DNA of 64,000 bases, from assembly GCA_033439255.1 (NCBI GenBank), contig CM065889.1, positions 124,001-188,000 on the forward strand. Reading direction: 5' to 3'. Position numbers and translations under genes: made by a program. The notes below the pieces were generated by a model. It did not search any database and was not told where the DNA came from. It saw only the letters and a list, made by a program, of their open reading frames with translations. Shown piece after piece: positions 11,566-22,563 of the stretch (positions are counted from its first letter, which is position 1; every line of letters starts with the position of its first letter). This DNA is from Hericium rajendrae (taxonomy: Eukaryota > Basidiomycota > Agaricomycetes > Russulales > Hericiaceae).

Positions 11566-13531
11566 CGTCGAAGGCTTCCAATTGACTTGCCCAGATGGCG
11601 ATCCCGTCTCTGCGAGGAATGTTACATATTCCAATTTCCATCAGAAGTACATGGCGCTCGTGTGCTAGGCGATGGATTGCGAATGAATATTTACTGTTTC
11701 TGTAACAGGATCACGAAACGGAAAAAGCAACGTGTAAAATGTGTCAAACCGTAGGCACTAATGGAAATCGGACGACGACTGATGAAGACGATATCAATCT
11801 GGCCATGACCGTACTGCGATCCTATACAGACGTCAGGTGGTATATCCAGGCGTTTGTTGTCCGCAGAACACAGGGAAGTCAATCGCCACAGGAACCAGAA
11901 GAAGGCTTGGGTAGACCCTGCGAGGAAACGCGTTGCGGTTTGATGACCACAATCAATTAGTCCAATGCTTCTTCATTGCGGCTAGGCGGGGACGGAGGTC
12001 AGATGGATACAGTTCGATTTTCGATGGTGAGGACGTACCTGGGGAAGCGGAGCGTAGCATCTAACCTTACCGCGATACCAGTTTCATACAGTAGAGCGTC
12101 AAATGTCGGCCGCAAGGGGGTGTAGACCTCGTTGACATTGATATAGCCCCCAAGGAAGGAGACATGATCTATGTTGAAAGCAGAATGAATGTAGATTATG
12201 GTACCGTGCATGGTAACGCCCGGCGGTAATACACCAGCGACGATATGTCGCTTCTAGGGCGATCTGCAGCATGGCAAAGAAGTCGGGTCATCCGGTTTCA
12301 CAAAGAACAACCGATTGTCCCATGTTCGCGAAAGTTTCTGAAAAGGAAGTAGAAATCATGATAGCGCTGCATCGAATGCATGGAAATGAAGATTGTGGGG
12401 ATCACATCGTGTGTTATTACTTGTCGCTAAATCGACTGTCGGCGGTGTCTGGTGGAAACGGCTGCAATTGCGCGAGACATAAGTATCTCCATCCAGATAT
12501 CCACCCGTTAATGTATCTCGGCGCACGTCCTACGGAAAAAATTCGGTGTACGAAAATCTCTGGGCCACGCACCACAGAAAGCACGGCTCGAGCAGAATGG
12601 CCGTTGTTGATTCTACGGTGTTTGTTATTCGCGGATCCACGACAGGTGTCTGGAATGTTCACGATGGTGGATCCAAACTAGGACATAGCGATAATATTAC
12701 CGGCGAAACAGAGCTGGGGATCAACCGGAAGATCTGCTCCAATTCGGTAGGTGCTGGTACAGAGTCTGCAAAACAGACAGCACCACAGCACGAGGAAAAA
12801 ATTGCGGGACTCACGTGGCTTGGCAGAGGCTCAAAATACCATTTCAGAAAAGATAGAAATGCTGGACATCTCTATTTCTGAACCTCATCGGGAGTGTTTG
12901 CAGGTAAGTACTAGGATGGCCGTGACGCAGATGCGGAGGTTTCATGACGTAAACATCTCGTCCCGGCCTCTGTGGGCTTGCTGTGGGCACTTCTTCACAT
13001 TCACCACCGGTATGGCGTTACCAGTGACGGGTGCGATGGATGATTCGATACTGGGTGGCCTGCGAGTCTGGAGGTAAAAAAAAAAAAAATAGACACAATG
13101 TCGTCCAGGACGCGAAGTTGGGAGACGCGTTGGTGGCGCACAAGCGACGAATGAGGCAACTTTGCTTGAAAGGGTACACTTTTCTGCGGCCCGTCAGCGG
13201 CTCGCCTGCCATTGAACCAGTTTCATAGGGCTCGGCAAAATGACCGTTTCAAAAATCTTCGCGGAGTGTAAGATGGTCAAAACTTGTCGGAGAATGGGAT
13301 CTAGTTGGTTGACTACGCTGGGCTACTTGCCGAGGATGAGGCCGAGGCTCCCGGATCCAGATAACAGTTTATGAAATGCGTATATAAAGTCCAATATGAC
13401 TATAGCGCCTAGGAGGCGATGTTACACTGCCAGTGAACAATGGAGATCTAGTATAAATAAGTGGATGTGGGTAGATGTACATTGAGATCTCTTGATGATA
13501 TTCTAAGCAATCTGGGAGTTGCACGCTAGAT
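11566..13531. other. Intergenic between tandem ALDH genes, no gene seen
   Basis: About 2 kb with stops in all frames at short intervals and no recognisable domain. It contains a run of 14 A at 13076-13089. The left end is the promoter side of ALDH 1, the right end the 3' flank of ALDH 2. Confidence 0.5.
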
Positions 13532-15492
13532 TCACGGAATGATAATGATTCCTCCAAGGTTTAAATGGACTGCCTTGACATTTGTATATCTGCAATCGAG
13601 GGTAAGCAGGTCGCGATATAACGGATGGTGCAAATTTATACTACGCACTCAAGTACGCCATCCTCTCCATGTTCTCGCCCGATTCCGGACTGCTTGAAAC
13701 CCCAAACGCGACCACAGGGCTCACGATGCTTGCCTCATTGATCTTATGCGCGTGTAGTATAAATCAGTAAGAAACACGATGCTCTCAGACCGACACAGCT
13801 ACGCACCCATGTTGTCCCCGCCTGTAACCGATGCGCCATCCTCACCGCTCTTTCCACGTCCTTCGTGAATATTCCCGCCGCGAGGCCATAGATCGTATCA
13901 TTCGCCATGAGTATTGCATCTTCCTCGGTTTCAAACCGCATCAATGCGACAACAGGGCCAAAGCTCTCTTCGCGCGCGATCCGCATGTCCGGCCGCACGT
14001 CCGTAAATATCGTCGGCTCGATCCAGAGGCCATGTGCGCATGCCGGTGGCCGCCGAGGTGCAGCGTTGCACCCTCGGTGATGCCGGACTGGATGTGTGCC
14101 ATGATGCGCGTGAAGTGAGCCTGTGATGCCTGCGGGCCCTGCGTCGTGGCCGGATCAAAGGGGTCGCCGAGCTTAATCGCGCGCGCCACGGCGGTGAAGC
14201 GCGCGAGGAACTCGTCGTAAATGCTAGTGTGGACGAAAGACGCGAGGTGGCGACGCAGACCTGGCCAGCGTTGAAGCTGAATTGGATGCGTTGAGTTCAT
14301 TGTCGTCGGTTAATTCAATCAAATTGATAACTCACAAGCTTCCGTGCGCAGCCCATTTGACCGCTTTGTCCAGATCCGCGTCGTCGAAAATGATTGCAGG
14401 ATTTTTCCCGCCAAGTTCGAGGGTGATCTTCTTCAGGTTGCTTCGCGCCGCCGACTCCATGATCTTCTTCCCCGAAGCCGTGCTGCCGGTGAACGTGACT
14501 TTGTCGATGTCCATATGCTCCGTGATGGCATGGCCAACAGTGCGACCGTATCCTACTACGACGTTAATGACACCATCGGGGATGCCTGCTTCCTTGATGA
14601 GACTGCAGAAGCGCAGAGTCGTCAGTGGGTTGATTTCGAAGGTTTGATGACGACGGTGTTGCCTGCAGCGAGCGCGGGGCCGACCTTCATGAGCACCATC
14701 ATGACTATATTCACGAAAACGGGATAAAAATGAGGATCCCTCACGCAGACAGGTTATGGTTTGTTGTCAATACGTACGAGGGAAATTCCAGGGGGAGATT
14801 TGGCCACAAACGCCTATGGGTTCGCGTCGCGTGTATGCAAGCTTGTTCTCGGTCGTCTCTATGACTTTTCCCTGGATCTTGGAGGCCCAGCCGGCATTGT
14901 ATCGCAACGAAGCTACCGCTACGGACATGTCCAAAATTTTAGCAGACATGAATGGTGTGCCTATAAGGGGCCCCGGGTTTCGTATGCATCGTCAGCACCG
15001 GCCCATACTACATAACTGATCAAGTACACACCGCTATTCAAAGCCTCGATGGCGGCCAACTCATTTTGATGCGTCTCAACGAGATCTGCGAGTCTCGACA
15101 GCAGCCGACCACGCTCAGTTCCAGGACACTTCAGCCCCCAGATGGTGTTGAAAGCCTTCCGCGCAGAAACAACGGCACGATTGACGTCATCTGCGGTAGA
15201 TTCTGCTACGTGGGTAATCGTCTTGCCAGTCGCTATGACAGACAGCGGTGGATTAGCAACATCGGGCGCAGGATGTGAAAATCATCGGACGTACTTGGGC
15301 TGATGACACTGTGAATAGAATGCAAGTAACAAATCATGATCTATTCCATACACCACAGGAAGTGCCAAACACATACGGGATTGTTTTCTTGGTGCTGCCA
15401 AAGGAGAATTGCCCGTTGATATACACGCCGGTTGGAAAAGAGACCTTGCCTGTGAAGACGGAAGTATCGAAATGATGCGTCCAAGTCGACAT
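13532..15492 (-). CDS. Aldehyde dehydrogenase, paralogue 2 (divergent)
   Basis: Same family and gene plan as paralogues 1 and 3. Exon 1 is 15492-15377 (116 nt), then a 14-nt exon 15308-15295. The protein starts [20 protein letters not shown]. Catalytic Glu is in [19 protein letters not shown]. The nucleophile Cys is in [12 protein letters not shown], differing from the CCAGSR of its sisters. Further blocks: [20 protein letters not shown] and the C-terminal VKAVHLNLG, ending at 13532. One-base frame shifts are needed near 14245 (around SR-FVHTS), near 14060 (after HLGGHRH) and near 14637 (PS-EINPLTT), so it is either decaying or error-laden. The C-terminal region around 13700 also matches less well than in the other copies. 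Confidence 0.88.
15295..15308 (-). other. 14-nt micro-exon of ALDH paralogue 2
   Basis: Minus-strand TGTCATCAGCCCAA between introns starting GTATGT (15376) and GTACGT (15294). It restores the block PVISPTTGK and has the same length and phase as in the other two paralogues. Confidence 0.78.
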
Positions 15493-15558
15493 GATTGAGA
15501 GGGATAAGAACAGTGGTGGAATTGGCTAGATCGATCTTCAGCAAGACGCTGACGTTTA

Positions 15559-15566
15559 CTTATATA
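15559..15566 (-). promoter_or_regulatory. TATA box of ALDH paralogue 2
   Basis: TATATAAG on the minus strand, about 70 bases upstream of the ATG at 15492. Confidence 0.5.
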
Positions 15567-17166
15567 CGCAAAGCCAGGCAAGGAACGCACAATCAAGGTT
15601 GCTGCACTATACATATCGGTCTTCATGTACGGCAAGATGCCACGTGTCGACCAGACGCCGATACCGATATATGAACAACGACGTATGTCCATGCAAGAGT
15701 GGTGATATGCACTCCGCTGTTGGGGAAGAGATCGGGAACATTTGAACCGTTACATTAGCGGGGCAGGACATCTTTGTTCCCTGGAATGGCAGAAAAGTAG
15801 TTAGTCTTCCTTCCTGCCAGCGTACTTGCCGTTTCCCAGTCCATGTGGAAGAGTCGGTCAACGTCGGATACCATACAGCTATTTGCAGTAAGGCCTCTAT
15901 TGCGGCCGCGTAAATTGAAAGTCTGAGAGGAAGCTGAACGAACGTGACTGGTGGTTTCTGACGCGCAGGGGGGGGAGGATCATTAGGATCTAGCGCTTGA
16001 CACCCCGCGACCGTGGGTGCTACTACGATTGAAGTAGTCAACGGCGCCGCCCAACAAAGTACAGCGATCTTGCTGCCGCTCGAGGTATACGCATATGGGT
16101 GGTTATTTGCACATGGACAGGCTCCGAGATACCGGACGATTTCACCTGACTTTCCCCGGCAATTAATATTATGATATGTTTTGGAGCAGATCAACCTCAG
16201 ATTCCGCATTGGTCGACGAGACCTTATGAGAGCATTGTCAAGCGGAGAGGCTACTGTAGCATTAGTCTATGCTGGGAAAAGTCATCCATTAGTTCAGATA
16301 CCGAGGGAGATTTGAGAGCGCTCCCACCTTCTGATGAGAGCCCCAGATGAAGAGCAAATCGGTGCATATTAGACAAGGATGCGAGAACAACGGACAGGAA
16401 GATCTATTCCATGCATGTCTCAAAATAAGCAGCATCATGAGGCATGATGATGAGCACTTCCATCTTGACGCGTGACGAACCATGCTGTCGAGGTGTTCAG
16501 CAACTCATCGAGCAGGACGCCGTAACGATGACGGGTCTATCGACGATGTCCAGACCATTTGGGGCAGAAGTACAAGCTGACTCCGACTGCAACAGAATGT
16601 CAAACAGAACTTCGTGAAAAACGTTGAGAACGAACTCGGACTGCTATCGTCGCGCGTCCATAAATGAAGATGCCCGGGTCGGTCCCATCCGGGGATGCCG
16701 AGCAGGCCGATGAACGTTTCACGAATCAAAACCCCAGCATGGCAACATCTGTCAAGGTCATGAAATCTATAAGCCGCCCTATGCAATTTCATTCAACATG
16801 TCGCAGGGCATAGGCACCCCGTCGGGCATTCCGGAAAAAAAAAGAAAACATCAAATCGTCCAATCCAACCGCATGTACAATAAACATGATAATGCAAAGA
16901 GCGTACGAGTAGCAAAATGCTATAGATCCAAATGCATCAAAAGCGAAAAACATCAAACCATGCACGCCCTGTATATCTACCGAACCCTAGCTCGAGCGTT
17001 AGCGTCCACAACCGACAGCACCTCGTGTATAGAGTTCCCAGAGAGCGCCTCTGGTTCTGGACTCAAACTGTCCTGCGCAGCGCCGTCCTGCACATCGCCC
17101 GACATTTTGCTCTCACCAGAGTCGGCCCTGGAAAGCTCAGGAGCAAGCTCTGGCTCTGGGGAAGCC
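15567..17166. other. Intergenic, one unsupported minus-strand ORF
   Basis: The only long open frame is 200 codons on the minus strand (16209-15607), opened by ATG but with no recognisable domain and a G-run (15968-15976) inside it. I treat it as unproven. The rest has short ORFs only. Confidence 0.35.
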
Positions 17167-20100
17167 TCAGAAGCTCAGGCCCTTGCTCTGGGAAGCCTCG
17201 GGCTCCTTCGCAAGCTCATCAACGTGTTCCAGGACAGGTTCCGGCGTAGGCTCTTTTGTGATGACCTCCACAACAGGCTGCTTCTCCGGCGTCGGCGGCG
17301 GCGGGGACCTCACCGACGTCATCAACCATCTGGATCTCCTTGAACCCTCTCTTCTCAGGTAAAGGCGGCGCAGGATTCGGCGTCGCAGAACCGCTGCTCG
17401 GCAAGCTCGCCGAGCTGCCGTTCGGCATGAACGCCGTGCCGTTGACGTCGCCATTCGGCGGCGGCATCGGCGAGGTCGGGCGCACGTTCGGGCTGCGCGG
17501 CGGGGCGGGCGAGGGCGAGGGCGTCGGAAGGCTCTTCTCCATGTGCGCGGCGTGGGTGGCGCGCGAGAGCATACCCTTGATGCGGTCGTTCGCGAAAATG
17601 GAGCCGCGCTTTGTAGGCGCGGAGCGCGGTGAGCTGGGGTCTGGAAGTGGGGACGTTGCGCCGCCGGGCGGGCCGACACGTTTCTCGGAAACGACGGTCT
17701 CGAGCATACCCATCGGCGCAGTGACGTTTTTGAGAGCGGAGAACTTTGTGTTGAGATATCGCGCATCTGCCAAGAGCCTGAGTACCGGTCAAGATCAAAA
17801 CACGACAAATTCAGAAAATCGCATATGACGTACCGTTCCTTTGCTTGAGGCGTTGGTAGTTCGATCATGGTATATTCCTCAGACAATCGATGGTTCATGG
17901 CAGCGAAGACCTGCGACATCACATACTGCCAAAGACGCGTCAAGCAAACACGAGACGAGATGCATTCGAAGTAGCCTACCTCCACAACCGTGTTAGACAG
18001 ATACCGCGACAGGACCTTATGCAACGTGACAGTCTCCTTCACGAGAAGCTCCATGTAATCATTGACGGGCTTCGCTGGCGGCGTGTCCCACTTCACCTGC
18101 TGGAGCGACTTGATGTGCGCAGTGAGACGGTCGCCCATGATCGCGATGAGCTTCGAGTGGATCTCGTTCTGGTGCTCCTGGTAGTCGCGTTTGAGCTTGT
18201 CAAACTCGACAAGCATCACAGCCTGCTTCGGGTTCAGATGTCGCCGGAATGTCTCGCGGATGTAGGGTATTGAGCGCGATCGTAATCGAGAGCGATTGCG
18301 AAGCGAGCGCTGTACCGGTGTCAGGAAACTTGGTACAGGAAAGGCTATAGACACGCACCGAGATGCTTAGCGGTGATGTTCTTCAGTCCGGCACTCCGCA
18401 TGGCTCCAGCACCGAGGACAACCTGGCACATCCTCGAGTTGAACGCCTTCAAGAACTCGATTACGCGACTCATCGTGTCCGTCGTGAGCAGGCTGAGATT
18501 CACGATGACCTTGAGGTAGTCTGTCACTAGGATCAATACCTCCTGAGTCGCAGACACTATGAAGTAGCTTCGGTCTTCGATGCGCAGGTGTTTCGCTGGT
18601 GGACCATTAGCACCATTGGTGTGCGGACGGGGCGATGTAGGACGCGGGGAAGATGGTCTAGGAGAAAGCGGGCGAGGAGAAAGCGAGCGCGGGGAGCTGG
18701 GACGGGAACCGTGTGGCGAGCCTGGTGGCATCAAAGTTGCTGAGGAAGGATGCGGTGATGGAGGGGAAGCTGCGACGGCCGGCGGGACCTTGAGGATGAA
18801 TTCTGTGGGGTCATGAACGGCCGCGTCGACGAGCATGTTGGCGATATGTTGCAATGAGGGCGGGACATCTGCTTGTGACCATTGCTCGTCCTCCACGAGC
18901 TTTGCCGATTGCGAGATGCGGGACTGGTGAAACGCTTGAAGAAATGACTTCGCCTGGAATGTCAACGTTCAGTTGGGGTGCCAAATCAATCGCAGCGAAT
19001 CACAGATGATAACCGACCTGTCCGATGACCACACCGCGGAGACCGACGATCATTCGTCTGCAGAGGACTTCGCATCTGACGACGAAAGTCCAGCTTTCAT
19101 TGAAGAGCTCCACGAACTCCTGGAGCTGGAGCTTCGAATGCTGTTCAGCGCGCGCAGAAAGGATCTTGGAGGACAAGATGTTGGCAAGCTCAGCGGAGGA
19201 TGTGAGCACGTCGAGTAAAGTGTCCTGGACAGCGTTCATGTCAGAAGAAGATAAATCCTCTATCCTGTTGACATCGTCAGCGATGATAGTCCAACGTACT
19301 ACCACTGAATACCAACCGCATGCCATTGATAACATCCAGGAGCACGAGGTTTGAAGTCTGCAGACCTTCAACGCAATTCAAGAAGCTTCTGTAGACATTT
19401 CGTAACAGAGCAAGGAAGTCGGCATGTTCCATACTCCGTACATGAGCTATCCATCTACGGAAAACAAGTTAGTATAGAATGGACAAACAATAGTTTTACC
19501 GTACGGTTGCTCAGAAGCCGTCTTCCGTGTCTGGGGATCATCGTCGTCCGTCTCAAATAATGGTATATGCTGCAATCACGATTAGTTCAATAACATCGCA
19601 AGCATTGAGATAGCATACCCCCTTGATCACCCCCTTCACCTCTCCCAGCGCTACATTCCTCCATTCTGACATAGCTTCCCGCACTGTGCTTGTCTGCATA
19701 AGCCCGTGTACAAGAGGACGCAGTCGATCCCGCAAGACAACATTGTCGACATCCTGTCCCCCAGGTGAGCCGTATATCCGCTCCGTCAGATCGACCTTGA
19801 GCACTCCAACTAGGTCAGTCGTGAGCGATGCAGCGATCTCCAACGTCAGCGTCTGCAACTGGCTCGGAAGATTCGCAAACGCCTTCAGCGATGACAGTGA
19901 TATTGAAGGAGGTAGTCGTCGCGGGGTTGGTGGAGGCTCTGCAGCCGCCTCTGGCTCCTCGGTGACGGAAGGTAACGGCGTAGGCGGTGGCCTCGTCGGA
20001 ATGTCGACAGCCTGCGCCTGCTGTGCGTGCCACATCGCCTTCAACTCCTCCACCACGTTCAGCGCTTCGCCCCACTGTCCCGCGCCCACCAAACTCCGCG

Positions 20101-21174
20101 CAACACCCACCATCTCGACGACGCCGCTGACGACCTTCGCGCCTTCGCGCACGCGATCGAGTCGCTCGAGTCGCGCTCGCGCCGCACGGCTTCCAGACCG
20201 CGTTTCGCGACGTGCGTGTCGACATCTTGCAGCTGGCCGCGGAGGGACTGGATACGGGCGAGGCAGCGCGCCGACTCGGCCTGCAGGTCCTGCAGGTTTG
20301 AAAGCGCGGCGAAGAACGGACGGGCGCGGCGGGCGATTTCAGTGACGAGGTGCTGCTCGATGGTGTCTGCGTGATGGGAAAGTTTCTCGAGGAGCGGTAG
20401 GGAATGCGCCAGGGCGGAGGGGTCGTTCAAAGTTACGGGTGAGAGCGGCGCTAGGGCGGTAAGCATCGACGATGGGGTGGAGGATTCAGACTCGGAAACA
20501 GCATTGAAAGTTCGCGGATCGCCTAGATTGAATTTGGGATCGAAAAAGTCTTGCGGGATGGATGTGAGAGGTGGGAGGCTTCTGAAGGTCTGGCGGTCAG
20601 AGGTGACTCCGGCGTGAAGTCGAAATCTAGAGCCTGGGCGGAGGTGGAGGCGGACGGCGGGAGGACTTGAGCAGCAGCTCCCCGACCGAGCTCGGCGTTC
20701 TTTTGAAACCGATCCCATTCAGGTTCGACGGCGCGTAGGTAGGCGTCAAAGTCCTTCTGCGTACGCGTGGAAGGTCGGATGGCGGGACGGACGGCACTGC
20801 CGAGTGGGCTTTAGGCGGTGCGGATTTCTTGTGCGGATTATTCACGACAGTCGATATTGCTATTTGGAATAAGCCTTGCCCGGATAGTGCACGGATGGGG
20901 ACGTACCATGAAATCCATGTTTCGAGCTGCTCCATTCTTGTGGCGTCGCAAGACTCAGATTCGTCGTAGATGCAGATGCTCCGTAGATATCGACCTTGGG
21001 TGTCGTTGCAAAGTAGTCGCCCCTGCCCTCCGTGGTCTCCGACACGCTCCCGGGTCCTGCGCGTCGAGCATCCCAGTTGAACCTATACGCTGATCTTCCA
21101 TGCGCATTAGGGATATCTGGGAGTGGGCCTACGGGGGTTCCAGGACGCGAGTGTTCCGAGGTATAATCCGACAT
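17167..21174 (-). CDS. VPS54: Vps54, subunit of the GARP tethering complex
   Basis: Subunit of GARP (Vps51-54), which tethers endosome-derived vesicles at the trans-Golgi. Minus strand, about 1,100 residues in several exons. The start at 21174 gives MSDYTSEHSRPGTP and a low-complexity N-terminus. Next come KDFDAYLRAVEPEWDRFQKN and the coiled-coil region SMLTALAPL...LVTEIARRARPFFAALSNLQ. The middle block LEIAASLTTDLVGVLKVDL follows. The Vps54 C-terminal domain contains DRSYFIVSATQEVLILV, VLGAGAMRSAGLKNITAKHL, IPYIRETFRRHLNPKQAVML and LVKETVTLHKVLSRYL. A Pro/Ser-rich tail ends the protein. One-base frame shifts are needed near 20595, 20170, 18262 and possibly 17318; the last decides whether the end is 17167 or 17219. 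A Ser/Pro/Arg repeat (SPRPLSPRPSSPRPTSPRP) near 18660 splits two conserved blocks. Confidence 0.87.
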
Positions 21175-21497
21175 GGGAGGTGGTTATAGCAGACGTTGGT
21201 GACAAGCAATGCGCTGTAACCTGTGTGAACTCCTGCCAAGGTCAATCCACCATGAGCCCGGGTCAGAAAATGATGATGAAATGGCCAAAAATTGAACGCG
21301 TATGGAGGAGTAAAATGGTATGCCCTTGATAATATGTCGTGGGCGTCGTCATGCACGACAGCGAGGAAGGAGGTGTAGTCAACGAGCGGGAGACAATACC
21401 AATGACGAGCGCTGCTGCCGCTACATTTTGCTGACGTAATCCACGTACTCATATTATTGGCGCCCGAACAGAGAACGCGTCGACGTCGACGTTGACG
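21175..21497. promoter_or_regulatory. Divergent promoter region VPS54 / metaxin
   Basis: 323 bases between two divergent ATGs. No clear TATA element seen. Confidence 0.4.
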
Positions 21498-22563
21498 ATG
21501 GCGTCCCCGACAGTACTTGCTTCGGCGCCGCCACCTAATCCCACTTTATTTCCGTCGGTCCCAAAGCCTTTGGCGAAATTCTTCGCTCTTTTTCCCCTTC
21601 ATACCTACCCCGCAATCCCTGTCCCCGGCAAGCACCCGATCGCGACACCGACACTCTGGATACACGCTCCTCGAACGCCAGAACCCGAGAAACGCGACCT
21701 TCTGAGCGCCGATGTCGAATGTCTGAAATGGCAGTCCTATCTTGCACTTCGTGGACTCCGAGACATTCGAGTACGCTGGGATGTTAGTCCAGAAGGGGCT
21801 TTAGGGGGTCGTCTGCCGAACCTGCAAATACCGTCACGTCGCACAGCTGACGAAGATGGGGAGCTATTGGCGCCGCATCAGATTCCAACATGGGTTGATG
21901 AGCGTGTGGGGCTCCTGGACGAACTGGAGGGTACAGGGACGTGTCGGCACGAGACGAAAGCAATGCATGGGTCAAGTTGCTCGAGGGTGACGTGCATGCT
22001 GCATTAGTATGTACATGGAGACTTGAACCCGCATATGTCATTAACGAGCTGCGATGAAATCTTGCCTACAGGCCCTTGCCCAAGAGCCGCCCTCATTTTT
22101 GTTCCAGACCATCCTCCAGCTCCCGCAGGCGCACACCTTGCGCCCCATCGAAACCCTCCTGACTCCTCCTCCCGCACCGCTCTCTGGCGTCTGGTCGATC
22201 GTCCCCCCGTACGGCGCGCACGTTCCCGTACACGCTATCAAATCGAAATACTGCGATGCGATCGCCTCACTTAGCGAACGCCTGGGCACAGACAAGTGGT
22301 TCCTGGGCTCCGAGTATGTCTCTTAAACTTCTTCCATGTATCGATGTGAACGCTCCCGCAGAGGCCCCACCGCGCTTGACGCGCTCGCGTTCGCGTACAT
22401 CCACACGCTTCTCAATGCACCCGATGATCTACGTATTGAGGTCGCGCGGCGCGTCAACCTCGTGACCTGGGAACACCGCGTCTATGAGCAGGTCCGCACG
22501 GCATTCGTGCTGCGCCCTTCTGTAGGAGGCGCTGCGAAGCCGCCCGTAGAAGTTTCACCGTGA
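21498..22563 (+). CDS. Metaxin/SAM35-like mitochondrial outer-membrane protein
   Basis: Metaxin/Tom37-family protein, likely part of the mitochondrial sorting and assembly machinery that inserts beta-barrel proteins. The N-terminal part has PTLWIHAP and DVECLKWQSYLALRGL, the thioredoxin-like Tom37/metaxin domain. The C-terminal part has GPTALDALAFAYIHTLL, the GST-C-like helix of the family. Introns at about 22004-22070 (GTATGT...CAG) and 22315-22365 (GTATGT...CAG) join in phase. A one-base loss in a G run at about 21930 breaks the frame; on the far side the sequence reads RDVSARDESNAWVKLLEGD, a good family match. The start at 21498 is the first ATG in the frame. Confidence 0.75.

Noticed and set aside
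13076-13089. Poly-A run as a retroposon tail
   Set aside because: No reverse-transcriptase-like frame, no target-site duplication and no SINE-like body upstream.
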